Positions 18,075-27,335 of a stretch of 64,000 bases of DNA are shown piece by piece. The DNA is from Palsa-504 sp963806335 (lineage in GTDB: Bacteria > Actinomycetota > Actinomycetes > Streptosporangiales > Streptosporangiaceae). The translations under genes and the position numbers were made by a program. Position 1 is the first letter of the stretch. Each line of letters starts with the position of its first letter. A model generated the notes under the pieces. It was not told the origin of the DNA. It ran no database searches and worked only from the letters and a program-made list of their open reading frames with translations. Location of the stretch: assembly GCA_963806335.1 (NCBI GenBank), contig CAWDXO010000013.1, positions 248,001 to 312,000 of the forward strand. The letters are read 5' to 3'.

Positions 18075-18494
18075 TTACGGGACGCGCAGCTCAACGCTGA
18101 TGTTCCCGCGGGTAGCCCGCGAGTACGGGCACACCTGGTGCGCCGCCTCGGCGACTTCGCGCGTCTGCTCGCGGTCCAGGCCGGGGATGTTGATGATGAG
18201 CGTGACCACGAGCCCGTAGGCTTCGCCCTCGGGGCCGATGCCCACCTCGGCGGTCACGGTCGACTCACCCGGTTCGACGTGCGCCCGGCGGGCCACGACG
18301 CGCAGCGCGCTGTGGAAACAGGCCGCGTACCCGGCCGCGAACAGCTGCTCGGGGTTGGTGCCTTCGCCGCTGCCGCCCATTTCGGCCGGCGGCGCGAGGT
18401 CGAGGTCGAGGCGGTGATCCGACGAAACGACGTGGCCGTTGCGCCCGTCCCCCGTGGATGTGGCCGATGCGGTGTACAGGACCTTGTCGGGCAT
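18075..18494 (-). CDS. ohr: Organic hydroperoxide resistance protein (Ohr/OsmC)
   Basis: This 139-residue protein has the Ohr pattern TNPEQLFAAGYAACFHSAL with the peroxidatic C59 and QVCPYSRATRGNI with the second reactive C122. It reduces organic peroxides in the cytoplasm. No MarR-type OhrR gene is adjacent. Confidence 0.95.
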   Translation of the reverse strand: MPDKVLYTASATSTGDGRNGHVVSSDHRLDLDLAPPAEMGGSGEGTNPEQLFAAGYAACFHSALRVVARRAHVEPGESTVTAEVGIGPEGEAYGLVVTLIINIPGLDREQTREVAEAAHQVCPYSRATRGNISVELRVP

Positions 18495-18503
18495 GCGGAA
18501 ACC

Positions 18504-20011
18504 CTATCTATGGTGGGTGAGCGATGCCACCACCGCGGGCCGCCCGGGCGGGGGCCCGTGCTCGATGACAGCGCTCAGCGCGGCGGTGTCGAGGTAGCCG
18601 GCCACCAGGTCACCGAGCGCGTCCAGCCGCGCCTCGCGCAGCGCGGCGAAATCGGTGCCGGGCGCGGGCGTGAAATCCCGCCCGGCCAGCGCCGCCACCT
18701 CGATGAGGAACGCGCGCCTGAAGTCGTTGTTCTCGAGCGCGCCGTGCCAGCTCGTCCCCCACACCGCGCCGCGGCGGCAGCCGTCGAGGAACGGCTCCGC
18801 CGCCGGATCGGTGATCTCGGCGAGGCCGTGGTGGATCTCGTACCCGGCCACCGGCGCGCCGAGCGCCTGGCCGCGCGGGCGGCCGAGTACTTTCCCGGGC
18901 CCGAACACCACCCGCACCGGGAGCAGGCCCAGCCCCGGCACCGTGCCCCGGCGCGATTCCACCTGATCCTCGATCTGGCCGGCCAGCATCTGGTACCCGC
19001 CGCAGATGCCGAGCACGGCCGGCCGGCCCGGGCCCGCGCGGCGACCGCGCCGGCCAGGCCGCGCTCGCGCAGCCAGCCCAGGTCGGCGACGGTGGCCCGG
19101 GACCCGGGCAGCACCACCAGGTCGGCGTCGGCCAGGTCGGCCGGCCTGTCCGCGAACCGAACCAGCACACCGGGCTCGGCGGCCAGCGCGTCCACGTCGG
19201 TGAAGTTGCTGATCCGCGGCAGCCTGACCACGGCGACACGAAGAAAATCCGTTGGGCCGAACGAGACGTCGTGCGTGTGGCGGGAAAGGTCCAGGGTCAG
19301 GGAGTCCTCGGCGTCGCCCCCGAGGCCTTCCCGCCAGGGCAGCACGCCGTAGACCGGCCGGGCGGTGAGCCGCTGCAGCATGCTCAGCCCCGGTTCGAGC
19401 AGTTCCCGCGCGCCGCGGAACTTGTTGATCACGAACCCCGAGATGAGCGCCTGATCTTCCGGCGCGAGCAGGGCCAGCGTGCCGTACATGGCGGCGAACA
19501 CCCCGCCCCGGTCGATGTCCCCGACCACGATGACCGGCAGGCCCGCCGCCCGGGCCAGGCCCATGTTGGCCACATCGGTGTCGCGCAGGTTGATCTCGGC
19601 CGGACTGCCCGCCCCCTCGCAGATGACCACGTCGTAGCGGTCACGCAGCCGGGTCAGGCTCTCCAGCGAGACCCGCTTGAGCCGCGGCGCGTGCGCGCGG
19701 TAGCCCATCGCGTCGGCTTCGGCCTCGGGATGGCCGAGCACCACCACCTGGCTGCGCCGGTCGCTACCCGGCTTGAGCAGCACCGGGTTCATGTCCGCGG
19801 TCGGCTCGATGCCCGCCGCGGCCGCCTGCATGACCTGCGCGCGGCCGATCTCGGCGCCGTCCGCGGTCACGAAGGAATTCAGCGACATGTTCTGCGCCTT
19901 GAACGGGGCCACCTTCACGCCCTGCCGGGCCAGCCACCGGCACAGCCCCGCGACCAGCACGCTCTTACCCGCGTCCGACCCGGTCCCGGCCACCAGCAGC
20001 GTCCCTTTCAC
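18504..20011 (-). pseudogene. cobQ: Cobyric acid synthase CobQ, frameshifted
   Basis: The N-terminal part (20011 to about 19022) is a good CobQ: MKGTLLVAGTGSDAGKSVLVAGLCRWL with the P-loop, then KAQNMSLNSFVTADGAEIGRAQ. The glutaminase part (from about 19016 to 18504) starts in another frame with VLGICGGYQML, which carries the nucleophile cysteine. One missing base at about 19017-19024 (CCGTG where CCGGTG is expected) accounts for the shift. Without it the protein would be about 500 residues and complete. This may be a sequencing error or a recent loss. CobQ amidates the corrin ring four times. Its start overlaps the cobD stop (ATGA). Confidence 0.85.
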
Positions 20012-20979
20012 TGCTGCAGGTTACCCCGCCGACCAGGCTTAAGAAGGAACGCGAGGAGCACGGCCAGGGCGGTCGCGGACACGGTGACCGCCCGGGACAA
20101 GACGATCGCGCGGTGGATGTCGGCCGGTTCCGGGGTGCTCCCCTCCCCCAGTTCCGGGCGGGTCTCGCTCATGCCGCCGTAGACGTTCGTCCCGCCCAGG
20201 CGGACGCCGAGCGCGGCGGCGAAGGCCGCTTCGCACCAGCCTGCGTTCGGGCTCGGATGGTTCCCGCCGTCGCGGAGCGTGATCCGGAGCACCCCGGCGG
20301 GACTGGTCTTCCCCGCCAGCGGCGCGCAGGCCGCGGTCAGCGCGGCGGTGACGCGGGCCGGCAGCCAGTTGGCCACGTCATCCAGGCGGGCCGACGCCCA
20401 GCCGAACCGCAGGTACCTGGCCGAGCGGTAGCCGACCATGGCGTCGAGCGTATTGACCGCGCGGTAGGCGACCAGCCCCGGTATCCCGGCCACCGCACCC
20501 CACAGCAGCGGCGCCACCACGGCGTCGGAGGTGTTCTCCGCGACCGACTCGATCACGGCGCGGGCGATCTCCCCCGCGCTCAGGCCGGACGGGTCCCGGC
20601 CGCAGAGGCTGGGCAGCACGTCGCGGGCCGCGGCAAGATCGTGGCGGGCCAGGGGTACCGATACCCGTTCAGCCTCATAATGTAGCGAACGGGCACCGGT
20701 GACCGCCCACACCGCGGCCGCGACCGCTGCCGCCTCGAGCGGCGGCCAGCGGCGCGTACGGCGGTGCAGGAGCGCGGCGGGGGCGGCCACGGCCAGCACG
20801 CAGGCGGCCGCGTGGGCGGCGCCGCGCCGCGGGGAGTCGGCGTAGTCGCGGGCCTCGAGCGCGGCGGCGGCGCGACCGAACGCGGCTACCGGGTGACCGC
20901 GCCGCGGGTCGCCGAACAGCGCGTCCGCGGCCACGCCCGCCGCCAGGCCGGCCGAAAGCGGCCATCTCGAGTTCGGCAC
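20008..20979 (-). CDS. cobD: Adenosylcobinamide-phosphate synthase CobD/CbiB
   Basis: The membrane protein has the CobD signature segments DALFGDPRRGHPVAAFGR, VIESVAENTSDAVVAPLLWG, and YRAVNTLDAMVGYRSARYLRFGWASARLDDVANW. It joins cobyric acid to aminopropanol phosphate. I use the GTG at 20979 (VPNSRWPL); an ATG at 21003 is possible, and longer frames would enter the divergent transketolase gene. It is coupled to cobQ by a four-base overlap. Confidence 0.9.
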   Translation of the reverse strand: MPNSRWPLSAGLAAGVAADALFGDPRRGHPVAAFGRAAAALEARDYADSPRRGAAHAAACVLAVAAPAALLHRRTRRWPPLEAAAVAAAVWAVTGARSLHYEAERVSVPLARHDLAAARDVLPSLCGRDPSGLSAGEIARAVIESVAENTSDAVVAPLLWGAVAGIPGLVAYRAVNTLDAMVGYRSARYLRFGWASARLDDVANWLPARVTAALTAACAPLAGKTSPAGVLRITLRDGGNHPSPNAGWCEAAFAAALGVRLGGTNVYGGMSETRPELGEGSTPEPADIHRAIVLSRAVTVSATALAVLLAFLLKPGRRGNLQQ

Positions 20980-21067
20980 CCCGTCATTGTGCCCTAGGAC
21001 CATCGGCTGAGCCGGGGTGCGGCCCGCGGCCGATGCGCCCGGGCGGGGCCGGGCGCAGGCTAGGGCC

Positions 21068-21775
21068 ATGACCAGAACCTACGACGAACTCCCCGGCCTG
21101 ATGACGCTGATGACCGGGGACGAGAAACACGGGCCGAGCGCGACGTCGACACTGGACGTGCTCTGGGTCCTGTACGACCAGGTGCTCCGGGTGTCGCCGG
21201 AGACCATCGACGACCCCGGCCGGGACCGGTTCCTGCTGTCCAAGGGGCACGGCCCGGCCGCCTACTACGCGGTGCTCGCGGCCAAGGGGTTCATCCCCGA
21301 GTCGTGGCTGGCGGGGTTCGGTTCGGCCGGGTCGCCGCTGGGCTACCACCCGGACCGGAACCTCATTCCGGGCGTGGAGATCGCCAGCGGGTCCCTCGGG
21401 CACGGCCTGCCGCTCGCGGTGGGCGTGGCGCACGGGCTGATCGCGCGCGGGCTGCGCGGTCCCGGGGATCGCGGTCTTGGCGATGCAGCGCCGCGGGTGT
21501 TCGTGCTGGTGGGCGACGCGGAACTGGACGAGGGCAGCAACAGCGAGGCGGTCGTGTACGCGGGCGCCGTGGGGCTGCCGAACCTGACCGTCGTCGCGGT
21601 CGACAACGCGTCTTCGTCGTACGGCTGGGGGCCGGGCGGCATCGAGGCGCACTTCGCGGTCGGCGGGTGGTCGGTCACGCGGGTGGACGGGCGCGACCAT
21701 GCGGCGCTCTTGGCCGCGTTCGGCGCGGGGCCGGGGCCGCGGCTCGTCGTGGCCAGCGTCGAGGGAAAGGGGTGA
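21068..21775 (+). CDS. Transketolase, N-terminal (thiamine diphosphate-binding) subunit
   Basis: The ATG at 21068 gives 235 residues. The segments SKGHGPAAYYAVLAAKG and GSLGHGLPLAVGVAHGL, and the thiamine-diphosphate motif LVGDAELDEGSNSEAVVYAGAVGLPNLTVVAVDN, are clear. This is the split form of transketolase, in which the second subunit is a separate gene that here follows six bases later. Confidence 0.9.
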   Translation: MTRTYDELPGLMTLMTGDEKHGPSATSTLDVLWVLYDQVLRVSPETIDDPGRDRFLLSKGHGPAAYYAVLAAKGFIPESWLAGFGSAGSPLGYHPDRNLIPGVEIASGSLGHGLPLAVGVAHGLIARGLRGPGDRGLGDAAPRVFVLVGDAELDEGSNSEAVVYAGAVGLPNLTVVAVDNASSSYGWGPGGIEAHFAVGGWSVTRVDGRDHAALLAAFGAGPGPRLVVASVEGKG

Positions 21776-21781
21776 GCGGTC

Positions 21782-22681
21782 GTGACCGACATGCGGACCG
21801 CGTTCGCTGACACGGCTTCCTTGCTGCTCGAGGAGGATCCGCTGGTCGCCGTGGTGCTGGCCGAGATCTCCGCCGACCTGTTCGGCAAGGCCGCCGCCCG
21901 GCACCCGGACCGGGTGCTCAACGTGGGCATCAGGGAACAGCTGATGGTCAGCGTGGGCGGCGGGCTGGCGCTGGCCGGGATGAAGCCGATCGTGCACACC
22001 TACGCGCCGTTCCTGGTCGAGCGGGCCTTCGAGCAGGTCAAGCTCGATCTCGCGCACTAAGGCGGGCACGCCGTGCTGGTCAGCGTCGGGGCCTCCTACG
22101 ACGCCGCCCGGGCCGGCCGGACGCATCAGGCACCGGAGGACGTCGCGCTGATCGACACCGTGCCCGGGTTCTCGGTGCTGGTGCCCGGGCATCCGGGCGA
22201 GGTGGCGGGACTGCTGCGCGGCGCGGTGGGCGCGGCAGAGGAGGGCTCCTCTTATCTGCGGCTCTCGACGGAGGCTAACCGGGAGGCGCGGCCGCCCCAG
22301 CCGGGGCTGCAGGTGGTGCGTTCGGGTGCTGAGGCCGTGGTGGTCGCGGTGGGGCCGATGCTGGATCCGGTGCTCGACGCGGTGGCGGGACTGGACGTGA
22401 CCGTGGCCTACGCCACCACGGTGCGGCCGTTCGACGGGGACGGGCTGCGGTCCCTGGCGGCGGCTTCACCCGCGGTGGTACTGGTCGAGCCCTACCTGGC
22501 CGGGACCTCGGCGTACGCGGTTTCCTCGGCGCTTGGTTCGCGGCCGCACCGGCTGCTCAGCCTGGGCGTTGGGCGCGCTGAGCTGCGGCGATACGGGACG
22601 CCGGCGGATCACGCCGGCTTCCACGGCCTGGACGCGACCGGGATCCGGCGGTCGGTGAGCAAGTTCCTGGGTCTGACTTAG
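21782..22681 (+). pseudogene. Transketolase, C-terminal subunit, interrupted by an in-frame TAA
   Basis: The frame from GTG 21782 to 22681 is continuous at 300 codons except for TAA at 22058-22060. Before it comes AFADTASLLLEEDPLVAVV and VLNVGIREQLMVSVGGGLALAG, ending KLDLAH. After it comes GGHAVLVSVGASYDAARAGRTHQAPEDVALI. Homologues have HQG at this place, so CAA to TAA is the simplest change. The rest is undamaged, which fits a recent mutation or a base-call error. Confidence 0.85.
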
Positions 22682-22888
22682 AGGGCGCTCTATATCCGAG
22701 ACTCGCTCACGCCACCCAGGGCGGCGCCCGTGCTTGCCTGCCCTAAGGGGTTCCGACCTCGCGGGCCATGGGCTCGGGTACGGTAGCCTGCTGGCGGATG
22801 TAGGGGGCCTGCGTCCTCGAGGCAGGCAGGACACACTGCGACCTTCGTGTAGCCGTTGTGTGATCTTCGCCGTGCAGAATTACTTCGG
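22682..22888. other. Intergenic region before the tRNA
   Basis: No gene or strong structure is visible apart from the likely tRNA promoter. Confidence 0.4.
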
Positions 22889-22962
22889 GCGCCCGTAGCT
22901 CAGCCGGACAGAGCAGCTGCCTTCTAAGCAGCCGGTCGCGGGTTCGAATCCTGCCGGGCGCG
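22889..22962 (+). tRNA. tRNA-Arg (anticodon TCT)
   Basis: A full cloverleaf can be drawn. The acceptor stem is GCGCCCG with CGGGCGC and the D arm is GCTC/GAGC. The anticodon arm is GCTGC-CTTCTAA-GCAGC with TCT at 22923-22925, and the T arm is GCGGG-TTCGAAT-CCTGC. CCA is not encoded. It is the left boundary of the accessory region and a likely integration target. Confidence 0.95.
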
Positions 22963-22996
22963 CTGGTGAGGTCTTCACGTTTTAGTGGGGACCATT

Positions 22997-23013
22997 TTCA
23001 CGTTTGGGTGTGA
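22997..23013 (+). repeat. Left terminal inverted repeat
   Basis: TTCACGTTTGGGTGTGA is the exact reverse complement of 26055-26071. Another TTCACGTTT lies 23 bases upstream at 22974-22982. Confidence 0.85.
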
Positions 23014-23194
23014 CATTCTGCTGCAGCGTCCTGGCAGGGCTTTGGCTACTGCCGTGTCGTGTGCGGTTCGTGTGTTTGTGGTGGCTTTGTGTGGGCATGG
23101 CCGGGTTCCGGGCATGCTGCTGCTGCGATGTCCGGGTGTTAGTGCCGTTCGCGTTCATGGCGGCCCGTCGTTGCGTGCGGGATGAGCGTGCTGG

Positions 23195-24690
23195 CTATGG
23201 TGGCGCCGTGGTCAGGCTGGCGAGGGTGTTGCGGCGGCGTTTGCGGGTTCTGGGGGGCAGGCCGGCGGCGGCGCGGCGGGCGTTTTCTTCCTGCCGGGAG
23301 TTCCAGGCGTGCAGGATGCGCTGGTTGCGGACGAGGAGCAGCGTCGTGGTGAACAGCATCAGGGGTGCCAGTCCCATGAGGCGGCACCAGCCGCGGCTGA
23401 TGTCGTTGGTGGCGGGGTCCTTGGCGGTGGCGAAGCCGCGTTCGGCGCCGGTGCGGCGGGCGTAGGAGCGGCGGTGCGCCGCTGAGGGGTAGTCGTGTTT
23501 CTGCGCGGTTTTCGCGGTGACCTGGGGCGGGACGGTGAGGGTCTGCTGGGTGCAGCAGGCCTGGGGGTGCCCGGGCGGGGTGAGGATCTCGGGCCGGTCC
23601 CGGTCCAGGGTCATCGATGCAGGCCGCAGGGGGCAGCGGATCTTGCCCATGGCGGCGGGGCACTGCACGCGGTGGTATCCGTCTGGGTCGTCGCGGGTGA
23701 GGCGGCCGAGTTTGCACTGCGCCAGAGCGCGAGCTCGGCGGTCCGGGTGTCGTGGGCGGCGGCTTGTTCCGGGGTCGCGTCGCGGGGCAGCGGCCCGAGT
23801 TCGAGCAGGGAGCGCGGGGTGGCCGGGCAGTAGAGGCTGCCGTTGGCGATGATGGCGCCGTCGTGGGTGCCCTTGGGGCCGCGGTCGTGGGGGTGCAGGT
23901 CCTGGATGAGCTGGGCGCCGGCGGCGCGCAGCGGGATGGCCCAGGCGCCGGGGTCGCGGTGGGCGTAGCCGGAGTCGGCGAGGACGTCGCCGAGCGGGAT
24001 CCCGGCGGCGGGCATCGCGGTCAGGACGGGGGTGAACGCGCGGACTGGGTCGTGGCGGCAGGACGACACGGTGGCGCGGCGGGCGAATTCGGGGACGGCG
24101 GGACCGTTCTCCTCGCGCATCATGATCGCGGCGGAGAGGTAGTAGCCGTAGAACAGCTCGTCGATGCGGCGCAGCAGGTTGTTCTTGCGGTGTCCCCACC
24201 AGGCTTCGGGGTCGGCGCAGGGCCCGCCTCTGGCGGGCGGGGGCCGGGAGAAGGTTTCCAGGTCGGTCCAGTCCACGGCCAGCGACGTGCTGGCGTCCCT
24301 GAACTCCTGCGGAACGGATGCCTCCAGCAGGTCGTCGCAGGCCGCCTGCAGCGCCCGCGACGGCAGCCCGCCGGGCTCGTCGTCGGCGAGGGCGCCCGTG
24401 ACCAGGCCGAAGGTGTACTCGGTCTGCCGGTAGGTCAGCTGGTGCGGGCCGTTCCTCCAGTCCGCGATCACGCCGAGCCGCCGCTGCTCGCCTTCGGGCA
24501 GGCTGACCAGCACCTGGTGCACGCGGGTCAGGCGGGCAGGCCGGTGATCGGCCTGGGTCAGGCACATCCCGGCCAGCAAGGTGCGCACCGTCAGCTGCCG
24601 GGGGCGCACCCCGATGGGGAGCATGGCCTCGATCCGCGGCGCGACGCCGGAGGCATCGATGACGCCTTCCAGGGCCTCCAGCGTGATCAT
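23195..24690 (-). pseudogene. DDE-type transposase, frameshifted
   Basis: The N-terminal frame (24690 to about 23725) and the C-terminal frame (about 23730 to 23195) join at a one-base shift near 23718-23732. Candidate catalytic residues are D in LAVDWTDLETF, D in VLADSGYAHRD, and E in RRTGAERGFATAKD in the second frame. There is no slippery heptamer, so this is probably damage and not programmed frameshifting, although a -1 slip would restore the protein. Its ATG overlaps the stop of the upstream recombinase-like gene by four bases. I cannot name the IS family. Confidence 0.75.
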
Positions 24691-25586
24691 GACGGGCGCG
24701 CCGCCCCCGGCAGCCGCACCGCCTGCGCCTCGCCGGCCGGCTCCAGCCCGGCGATCAGGTCACCGAGCCGCTGGGAGCAGCTGATCCCGGCCGCCGCCAT
24801 GAACGTGGCCAGCCCGAGCAGGTCCGCGACCTCGGCCAGCCAGGTGGCACGCAGCCGGGAGGTGTCCAGCCGCGGCAGCCCGGTCCCGCCGTCCAGGGCG
24901 GTAATCAGCGGGTTGGTCAGGTTCCGGCGGCCTGGATCAGTCCCGCCGCAGATCAGCCCGGCCCCGGCGGACCGGGCCGCGGCCAGCAGCCGGGCGTGGT
25001 AGCGGGCCAGCACCGGCACCGTGCGGGGACGCGGGCCCCTGACCTGGACGATGACGCCGCCGGAGCGGCACGTTACATCGGTGCCGCGCGCCTGGCGCAG
25101 GTCACCGCGGATCAGCCCGGCGCCCGCGCCCAGGCAGATGAGCCCGGCCGCCCGCGCCTGCCGCGCCCGGGTGGGCTGGGCGTCCGCGAGCGCGAGGAAC
25201 CCGTCGACCTGCGCCGCGCTACAGGGCTGCTTGGAACCTTCCCGCGGCAGCGGCAGGTCCGCCGGATACAGCTGCGGCACCACCCGCCGGCCGATGAACC
25301 GCAGGTTGGTGCGCAGCGTCCGACGCGCCACCGGCGACAGGCCCGGCGCGGAGCGGGTGAACCGCTCGGCTGCCGACGGGTGCAGCAGCACCTCCGGAAC
25401 CGGCTCGAGGCCCAGCCCGAGGCCGTAGTCAGCGAGCTTGCCCGCGGCCCACAGCAGGTTCTTCGCCCGCTCCCGGCTCCCCGGCCCGGTCTCGGCGATC
25501 ACCTCGCGGGCGAACGACGCCGCGTCCGCGGATACCGACGACGGCCGCCACCGCCCGATATAAGCGGCAACATCAGCATCTGGCAT
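24687..25586 (-). CDS. Tyrosine-recombinase-like protein without a recognisable active site
   Basis: This 299-residue protein has an integrase-like outline: an N-terminal helical part, a segment GLICLGAGAGLIRGDLRQARGTDV where integrases carry the first catalytic arginine, and a segment LDTSRLRATWLAEVADLL in the place of the H-x-x-R box. The histidine and the final tyrosine box are not evident, so it may be a DNA-binding accessory factor. It is translationally coupled to the transposase and has a leaderless start at 25586. Confidence 0.6.
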   Translation of the reverse strand: MPDADVAAYIGRWRPSSVSADAASFAREVIAETGPGSRERAKNLLWAAGKLADYGLGLGLEPVPEVLLHPSAAERFTRSAPGLSPVARRTLRTNLRFIGRRVVPQLYPADLPLPREGSKQPCSAAQVDGFLALADAQPTRARQARAAGLICLGAGAGLIRGDLRQARGTDVTCRSGGVIVQVRGPRPRTVPVLARYHARLLAAARSAGAGLICGGTDPGRRNLTNPLITALDGGTGLPRLDTSRLRATWLAEVADLLGLATFMAAAGISCSQRLGDLIAGLEPAGEAQAVRLPGAARPS

Positions 25587-25607
25587 ACAGTACTTATACT
25601 TAACGAG
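25587..25607. promoter_or_regulatory. Divergent leaderless promoter
   Basis: Only 21 bases separate two divergent start codons. They contain overlapping -10 elements: TATACT (25595-25600) for the plus gene, seven bases before its ATG, and TATAAG (complement of 25593-25598) for the minus gene, six bases before its ATG. Both messages would begin at or next to the start codon. No clear -35 element is visible. Confidence 0.6.
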
Positions 25608-25982
25608 ATGCGCGAGATGCGGGACCCCGGCTGCGACAATGGCAACGTGTCGCCCACCCCGGCCCAGCAGGCCCAGGCCGCCCGCATCGCGGCCGAGCTA
25701 GCCGCCCTCGGCTTCGCGCTGCCCGGCACCCTCGCCGACCGGATGACCCGCTGCGGCCACCCGAACTGCCGCTGCCACGCCGACCCCCCGCAGCTGCACG
25801 GCCCCTACCACCAGTGGACCCGCAAGAAAAACGGCAGGACCGCCACCCGCATCCTGTCTGATGACCAGCTCGCCGACTACGGCCCCTGGTTCGACCGCCA
25901 TCGCCGCCTGCGCGAGCTCATCACCGAACTCGAAGAACTCAGCCTCGCCATCGCTGAAGCTGACCCCCGCTGGAACCGCTGA
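25608..25982 (+). CDS. DUF6788 family protein
   Basis: This 124-residue protein has the family core TRCGHPNCRCHADPPQLHGPYHQWTRKKNGRT. The Cys/His group suggests a small zinc site. A coiled helix (RRLRELITELEELSLAI) ends it. The family is usually found beside recombinases or transposases. A GTG at 25647 is an alternative start. It is divergent from the recombinase-like gene inside the transposon. Confidence 0.85.
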   Translation: MREMRDPGCDNGNVSPTPAQQAQAARIAAELAALGFALPGTLADRMTRCGHPNCRCHADPPQLHGPYHQWTRKKNGRTATRILSDDQLADYGPWFDRHRRLRELITELEELSLAIAEADPRWNR

Positions 25983-26054
25983 ACACCCGCTGCCGTGTGG
26001 GTGACACACGCTTAACCTGTGGGCAGCTCTCAGTCCCGGACCCATCTGCCCAGC

Positions 26055-26071
26055 TCACACCCAAACGTGAA
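26055..26071 (-). repeat. Right terminal inverted repeat
   Basis: TCACACCCAAACGTGAA matches the left repeat exactly in inverse orientation. Confidence 0.85.
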
Positions 26072-26156
26072 GACGTCGCTGGTCAGAGGCTTATCGGGAC
26101 CTCCGCGGGCGTGGCGGGGAGCCAAAAAGGGAGCCACTCGGAGTAGAGCGGCTCCC

Positions 26157-27335
26157 ATGACGCAAGCCATGAGCAAGCGTCGCGGGCAGGGCGAGGACTC
26201 GATCTACTGGGACGCAACCAAGAACCGGTACGTCGGGGCCGTGAGCCTGGGATTCAGCCCTGCTGGGACGCGCATTCGCAAGAAGGTCACCGGGCGGACC
26301 AAGACCGAGGTCCGGGACAAGCTCAGAGAACTGCATAAGCAGGTGGAAAGCGGCCTGCGGCCGCGGCGGCGATACACCGTGGGCGATGCGCTCGACGACT
26401 GGCTCGCGGTTGGCGTGGATGGACTTTCGGCCCGGACAGTGACCTTGTACCGGGACACGATCGCCAAGGCGCTGCGCGAGGAGCTGGGCACGGTTAGGCT
26501 GACCGACCTCACCGCCGGGGATGTTCAGGTCGCCTTGGCGGCGATGGCGTCTCGGGTGTCGACGCAGACGGTGCAGATCGCGCACAACGTGCTGGTGCGG
26601 GCGATCCGGCAAGCTGAGCGCGACGACTTGGTGGCCCGCAATGTCGCGGCGCTGGTGAAGCCGCCCAGGGGACAAGGTGCCGGGCGGCCGTCGAAGTCGC
26701 TCACGCTGGAGCAGGCGGTCGCGCTGATGGCGGCGGCCAGGGGCACCCGGCTGGAGGCCTAAATCACCTTGTCGCTGCTGACGGGCCTACGGACCGAGGA
26801 GGTCCGGGCGCTGCGCTGGGATCATGTCGTGGCCTGGGTGGACGGCCAGTGGGAGCCGGTGAGCGAGGTCGGGTTCGATCATGAGCAGCTCGCGGTGTTC
26901 GTGTGGCGGGCTGATCGGGCCGGGGGCGATACGAAGACGCCGAGGTCTCGGCGGACGCTGGCGCTGCCGCGGCGGTGCGTGGAGGCGTTGCGGGAGCAGC
27001 GGGTGCGGCAGGCGGCGGACCGGCTGGCGGCAGGGCCGTTGTGGCAGGACCGTGGGCTGGCGTTCGCCTCGACTGTGGGGACGGCGCTGGATGATCACAA
27101 TGTGCGGCGGCAGTTCCGGGTGATCACCGAGGCGGCCGGGCTGGGCACGACGTGGGTGCCGAGAGAGCTGCGGCATACCTTCGTGTCGCTGCTGTCCGCT
27201 CATGGCGTGCCGGTAGAGGCGATCGCGCTGCTGGCCGGGCACAACCAGACCGCCACGACTGAACTGGTGTACCGGGATCAGATCGTGCCCGCCCTGACCC
27301 GGGGTGCGGAGATCATGGACGAGATCTTCGGCTAG
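26157..27335 (+). pseudogene. Tyrosine recombinase (integrase) with an internal TAA
   Basis: The SAM-like N-terminal domain (SIYWDATKNRYVGAVSLGF and RTKTEVRDKLRELHKQ) leads to a stop TAA at 26760-26762. The same frame continues with ITLSLLTGLRTEEVRALRWDHV (catalytic arginine), RELRHTFVSLLSAHGVPVEAIALLAGHN and TTELVYRDQI (catalytic tyrosine). Homologues have EAY in this place, so TAC or TAT to TAA is the likely change. About 392 codons in total. The position near tRNA-Arg fits an actinomycete integrative element of the AICE type. A start at 26169 is possible. Confidence 0.85.

Larger units (their letters stand above)
22997..26071. mobile_element. Three-gene transposon with 17-bp terminal inverted repeats
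   Basis: A 3.1-kb unit is bounded by perfect 17-bp inverted repeats (22997-23013 and 26055-26071). It holds a DDE-like transposase (frameshifted), a degenerate tyrosine-recombinase-like protein coupled to it, and a divergent DUF6788 gene. A second copy of the outer motif GTCTTCACGTTT occurs at 22971-22982 and as its complement at 26063-26074, so the exact left end could be there. I see no obvious target duplication. It separates the tRNA from the integrase and so probably inserted into an older integrated element. Confidence 0.8.

Noticed and set aside
22058..22060. TAA as a recoded or read-through codon (also at 26760)
   Set aside because: The two stops replace different residues (Gln and Tyr), and there is no recoding signal; point mutation or error is simpler.
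23718..23732. Programmed -1 frameshift in the transposase
   Set aside because: The shift direction would fit, but there is no slippery heptamer and several other genes in the region carry single-base indels.
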